In this document: positions 50,632-53,752 of the stretch, piece after piece | Numbering within the stretch: the stretch's first letter is position 1 | Layout: each line of letters opens with the position of its first letter | DNA from: RGIG4608 sp051867875 | GTDB taxonomy: Bacteria; Bacillota; Clostridia; Oscillospirales; CAG-272 | Direction of reading: 5' to 3' | Assembly: GCA_051867875.1 (NCBI GenBank) | Contig: JBJDZG010000020.1 | Location: forward strand, 1-53,752 | Length of the DNA: 53,752 nucleotides | Notes under the pieces: generated by a model | The model's database searches: none | Told to the model about the DNA's origin: nothing | The model's input: only the letters and a program-made list of their open reading frames with translations | Position numbers and translations under genes: made by a program

Positions 50632-50733
50632 GCAATTTGCGCGCAACTTAGTCGGCAACGCGCGATAAAAAGTTTTTGCGGAGCTTTTTTCAAAAAGCGA
50701 CCTTCCTTTATAAACTAACTACTCACTTCCATA
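50632..50733. repeat. Short spacer repeat upstream of mtaB
   Basis: CAATTTGCGCGCAACTTAGTC, GGCAACGCGCG and CTTTATAAACTAACTACTCACTT match 37993-38095 at both ends; the central GCTTTTTT-CAAAAAGC hairpin resembles that at 7530. Confidence 0.65.
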
Positions 50734-50750
50734 AAACAGGAGAAAAATAA

Positions 50751-52082
50751 ATGAACGAAACACAAAAGACCGTCGGAATTCTGACGCTCGGGTGCAAGGT
50801 CAACCAGTACGAGAGCGAGGCTATCGCCGAAAAGCTCGCGCAAAACGGTTACACGGTGCTCCCCTGCACCGAGGAATGCGACGCATACATTATAAACACC
50901 TGCACGGTAACGGCTGAGAGCGACAGAAAAGCGCGCCAGTTCATTCGCCGTGCGATACACCAAAATCCCGATGCTTACATACTCGTAACGGGTTGTCTTG
51001 CACAGGTAAATCCGAAGAATATCGCGGGAATTGCGGGAGTTGACTACGTCTGCGGAAATTCCGACAAGCTCCTGATTATCGAGGCGTTAAATTCGCTTAC
51101 GGAAAGAGGCGAAAAGAACGCCGAAACGGAGATTTTCGTGCGCGATATCGACGGTGAGAGATTTGAACAAATGGAAATAAAGCATTTCGACCGCACTCGC
51201 GCATATATCAAGATAGAGGACGGCTGTGAAAGCAAATGCACCTACTGCATAATCCCCTACGCGCGCGGTAAAATTCGCTCCAAAGCACCGAGCGAGGTAA
51301 TTGCAGAGGTCAGGCATTTCGTCGAAAACGGCTGCCGCGAGGTAGTGCTCACGGGAATTGAAACCGCATCGTACGGCAAGGATCTCGACGGCTATACATT
51401 TGCCGATTTGCTCTGCGATATCGACGAAATCGAGGGCGATTTCAGAGTCCGCCTCGGTTCACTTGACCCCTCGTGCCTGACGGAAAAATTCGTTGACAGA
51501 ATCAAAAATCTCAAAAAGCTCGCGCCCCATTTTCACATTTCAATGCAGAGCGGTTCATCTGAAACGCTCCGAAATATGAAGAGAAAATACAATGCGGAGC
51601 AAGCGCTAGCCAATATGGAAAGACTCCGCGCCGTTATGCCCGACGTCAGATATACGACGGATATAATCGTCGGATTCCCGGGTGAGAGCGAGGAAAATTT
51701 TGCCGAAACGCTTGAATTTGCAAAGCGCGCCAATTTTCTTATGATTCACGTCTTTCCCTACTCACCCCGCGAGGGTACACCCGCCGCACAGATGAAAAAT
51801 CAAGTGCCCTCCGCCGTTAAAAAGGCTCGTTCCGCCGCCCTTATCGAGTTTCAAAAGCAGATACGCAGGGCGGAATACGAAAAAATTTTCAACGCTCGTT
51901 ACGAGCAAACGCACAGCGTGCTTTTTGAGAGCTACGATGACGGCTTCGCATACGGCCATACGCCCGATTTTCTTGAAATAGGTGTAAAGAGCGACCGCCC
52001 GCTCCATTCGGAAATTCACGAGGTCAGAATCTCGGGATACAACGGCGAAATATTTTTCGGCGATATTATTGACAAACCTTAA
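50751..52082 (+). CDS. mtaB: tRNA t6A37 methylthiotransferase MtaB
   Basis: This 443-aa radical-SAM methylthiotransferase converts t6A37 to ms2t6A37 in tRNAs reading ANN codons. An N-terminal UPF0004 domain carries the cluster cysteines (LGCKVNQYES, NTCTVT, TGCLAQ). The radical-SAM cysteines CESKCTYC are at Cys159, Cys163 and Cys166, and a C-terminal TRAM-like domain ends the protein. The LGCKVNQYE and IPYARG features favour MtaB over MiaB. AGGAG precedes the ATG. The tyrS T-box promoter starts inside its last codons, so tyrS is a separate unit. Confidence 0.95.
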   Translation: MNETQKTVGILTLGCKVNQYESEAIAEKLAQNGYTVLPCTEECDAYIINTCTVTAESDRKARQFIRRAIHQNPDAYILVTGCLAQVNPKNIAGIAGVDYVCGNSDKLLIIEALNSLTERGEKNAETEIFVRDIDGERFEQMEIKHFDRTRAYIKIEDGCESKCTYCIIPYARGKIRSKAPSEVIAEVRHFVENGCREVVLTGIETASYGKDLDGYTFADLLCDIDEIEGDFRVRLGSLDPSCLTEKFVDRIKNLKKLAPHFHISMQSGSSETLRNMKRKYNAEQALANMERLRAVMPDVRYTTDIIVGFPGESEENFAETLEFAKRANFLMIHVFPYSPREGTPAAQMKNQVPSAVKKARSAALIEFQKQIRRAEYEKIFNARYEQTHSVLFESYDDGFAYGHTPDFLEIGVKSDRPLHSEIHEVRISGYNGEIFFGDIIDKP

Positions 52083-52097
52083 TTTTTGTGTTAATAT
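52069..52097 (+). promoter_or_regulatory. Promoter of T-box-tyrS transcript
   Basis: TTGACA (52069-52074), a 17-nt spacer and TAATAT (52092-52097). It overlaps the mtaB stop codon. Confidence 0.8.
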
Positions 52098-52103
52098 ACA
52101 GTA

Positions 52104-52364
52104 GTGAATATAAAAAATACCGTGAAAAGAAGAAGTAACGATTAAACTGCCGACAGAAAGTTGCCGTTTGATGAGAGGCGCAGGTAAGAATTCGTGAAAT
52201 ACATCTTGGAGTTTTGCACCGAAATTATAATAAAAGTAGGCTGCAACGGTGCGACCGTTATATCGCCAAATGAGGAATATGCCGTTCTTCCGCGCATATT
52301 CAAAGCAAGGTGGTAACACGCTGATTCGTCCTTGAGCCCAAAGGGTTCAAGGACTTTTTTGATT
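52104..52364 (+). promoter_or_regulatory. Tyrosine T-box riboswitch leader
   Basis: The leader has Stem I with an AAGAAGTAACGA S-turn region and a specifier loop reading GTGAAA-TAC-ATC, giving Tyr codon UAC at 52200-52202. The T-box core AAGGTGGTAACACG lies at 52306-52320, followed by the terminator. Uncharged tRNA-Tyr should pair with both the specifier and the T-box bulge, form the antiterminator and allow tyrS transcription. The sequence context of the specifier and the downstream gene agree. Confidence 0.93.
52328..52360 (+). terminator. T-box terminator
   Basis: The 12-bp stem GTCCTTGAGCCC / GGGTTCAAGGAC has an AAA loop and is followed by TTTTTT. Confidence 0.92.
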
Positions 52365-52388
52365 TTTACGGTAGGATAGGAGAAAAAT

Positions 52389-53609
52389 ATGACAATTTAT
52401 GACGAGCTCGTTGCCAGAGGTCTTATTGCCCAGGTAACGAATGAAGAAGAAATCAAAAAAATGATTAACGAGGGCAAGGCGACCTTCTATATCGGCTTCG
52501 ACTGCACCGCGGACAGCCTTACAGCAGGTCATTTTATGGCTCTCACACTTATGAAGAGATTGCAGATGGCAGGCAATAAACCCATCGCGCTCATCGGCGG
52601 CGGCACGACGATGATTGGCGACCCCTCGGGCAGAACCGATATGAGAAAAATGCTCACTATCGAGGATATCAACCATAACGCCGAGTGCTTCAAACGCCAG
52701 ATGGAGAGATTCATTGACTTCGGCGAGGGTAAGGCACAGATGGTGAACAACGCCGAGTGGCTCCTCGACCTCAACTACGTTGAGCTTTTGCGCGAGGTCG
52801 GCGCGTGCTTCTCCGTAAACAGAATGCTCACCGCCGAGTGCTACAAGCAGAGAATGGAAAAGGGTCTTTCCTTTCTTGAATTCAACTACATGATAATGCA
52901 GTCCTACGACTTCTACCACCTTTTCAAGCACTACAACTGCAATATGCAGTTCGGCGGCGACGACCAGTGGTCGAATATGCTCGGCGGTACGGAGCTCATT
53001 CGCCGTAAGCTCGGCGAGGACGCGCACGCGATGACTATTACTCTTTTGACCGACTCACAGGGCAAGAAGATGGGTAAAACCGCGGGAAATGCCGTTTGGC
53101 TTGACCCCAATAAGACCTCTCCCTTCGAGTTTTATCAGTATTGGAGAAACGTGGGCGACAGCGACGTACTCAAATGTATCAGAATGCTTACGTTCCTTCC
53201 CATCGAGCAGATTAATGAAATGGACGGCTGGGAAGGCTCTCAGCTCAACCGCGCAAAAGAAATTTTGGCTTTCGAGCTTACGAATATGGTTCACGGCGAG
53301 GAAGAAGCCAAAAAGGCACAGGAAATGGCTCGCTCCCTCTTCACCTCGGGCGCTGCCGACAACGCACCCACAGTTGAGCTCGCAGACACAGACCTTACAG
53401 ACGGCGCACTTGATATACTCTCCTTGCTCGTAAAGGCAGAGCTTGTTCCCTCTAAGAGCGAGGCTCGACGCGCAGTTGAGCAGGGCGGTGTTTCCGTTGA
53501 CGACGTAAAGATTACCGACATTCACGCAACATTCAGCCTCGACGCGCTCAAATCAGGCGTCCTCGTCCGCAGAGGTAAAAAGAATTTCAAGAAAGTTATT
53601 GTTAAATAA
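52389..53609 (+). CDS. tyrS: Tyrosyl-tRNA synthetase
   Basis: This 406-aa class I synthetase charges tRNA-Tyr. The HIGH-type motif is in DSLTAGHF (near residue 47), the KMSKS-type motif is KKMGKT (near 225), and the tyrosine-binding region includes QSYDFYHLF and GGDDQWSNM. A C-terminal S4 domain (SEARRAVEQGGVSVDDVKI) binds the long variable arm. AGGAG precedes the ATG. It is controlled by the upstream T-box and closed by the terminator at 53623. Confidence 0.97.
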   Translation: MTIYDELVARGLIAQVTNEEEIKKMINEGKATFYIGFDCTADSLTAGHFMALTLMKRLQMAGNKPIALIGGGTTMIGDPSGRTDMRKMLTIEDINHNAECFKRQMERFIDFGEGKAQMVNNAEWLLDLNYVELLREVGACFSVNRMLTAECYKQRMEKGLSFLEFNYMIMQSYDFYHLFKHYNCNMQFGGDDQWSNMLGGTELIRRKLGEDAHAMTITLLTDSQGKKMGKTAGNAVWLDPNKTSPFEFYQYWRNVGDSDVLKCIRMLTFLPIEQINEMDGWEGSQLNRAKEILAFELTNMVHGEEEAKKAQEMARSLFTSGAADNAPTVELADTDLTDGALDILSLLVKAELVPSKSEARRAVEQGGVSVDDVKITDIHATFSLDALKSGVLVRRGKKNFKKVIVK

Positions 53610-53622
53610 TCTCGCATTTCTG

Positions 53623-53662
53623 AATCGCGTTTGCTGTATTTTCACCGCAAACGCGATTTTTT
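53623..53662 (+). terminator. Terminator after tyrS
   Basis: The 12-bp stem AATCGCGTTTGC (53623-53634) / GCAAACGCGATT (53647-53658) is followed by T. Confidence 0.9.
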
Positions 53663-53663
53663 C

Positions 53664-53752
53664 GCCCGCCTTTTGCGACGGCGGGAGCAAGCCCCCGCCC
53701 TACGGTTGAGGTGCGCTCACCGTTTGTGCAAGCGTCGAAAACGGGGCGTCGA
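53664..53752 (-). repeat. B box and partial A box (inverted), running off the window edge
   Basis: The B box is inverted (GACGGCGGGAGCAAGCCCCC ... CTACGGTTGAG), followed by the start of an inverted A box (CGGGGCGTCGA) cut by the window end. It belongs to the same family as 50361-50606. Confidence 0.8.

Overview
The window looks like a chromosomal segment of an anaerobic, endospore-forming Clostridia-class Firmicute, plausibly a gut Oscillospirales- or Christensenellales-like lineage. This is inferred from gene content, not from a marker phylogeny. Sporulation genes (spoIVA, yqfC, yqfD, ylbJ, a DUF3794/SPOCS protein) sit among housekeeping genes in typical Clostridia neighbourhoods, such as yqfC-yqfD-phoH-ybeY-era-recO-mutS2. 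A tyrosine T-box, a purine riboswitch and many textbook TTGACA-N17-TATAAT promoters fit the same assignment.

Layout. 1-7500 (mostly +): DUF3794 protein, a riboswitch-led TGS/uridine-kinase gene, tRNA-Leu(GAG), a GAF-GGDEF membrane protein and a von Willebrand A lipoprotein. 7500-14300: lexA (-) divergent from GTP-type PEP carboxykinase and an MscS channel, then a polytopic membrane protein, enolase, L28 and a DUF6873 protein. 14300-20300 (-): a feoA-feoB-small Cys-rich membrane protein iron-uptake operon, an FAD dehydrogenase and spoIVA. 20300-28700 (-): repeats, uvrC-rsmD-coaD, HPr, and rimM-trmD followed by an O-antigen-ligase-like polytopic protein and two DUF4330 proteins. 28700-30400 (+): yajC, a tandem repeat array and a TIGR04086 membrane protein. 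30400-36950 (-): rbfA-nrnA-metG-tatD and pgk-tpiA. 37000-38100: an AT-rich accessory island with a structured RNA and a PBECR4-like gene. 38100-46400: mutS2, recO, era, ybeY, phoH, yqfD and yqfC (-), and ylbJ (+). 46400-49700 (-): lnt, an RluA-family pseudouridine synthase and upp. 49700-53752 (+): repeat-rich spacer, mtaB, T-box and tyrS.

The least ordinary content is non-coding. (1) A 205-206 bp element with 10-bp terminal inverted repeats and two internal hairpins occurs five times, including a perfect-period tandem triplet. Its stems change in a compensatory way between copies. (2) A consensus promoter drives a roughly 180-nt structured RNA that ends in an intrinsic terminator 5 nt before the Shine-Dalgarno of a small AT-rich gene. 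That layout recalls RNA-antitoxin loci or riboswitch attenuation. (3) A guanine-type purine aptamer with apparent ON logic precedes the uridine-kinase-like gene. (4) Identical 16-bp palindromes precede both feoA and feoB. (5) A second, GC-rich family of inverted-repeat elements and alternating boxes fills two spacers and runs off the right edge.
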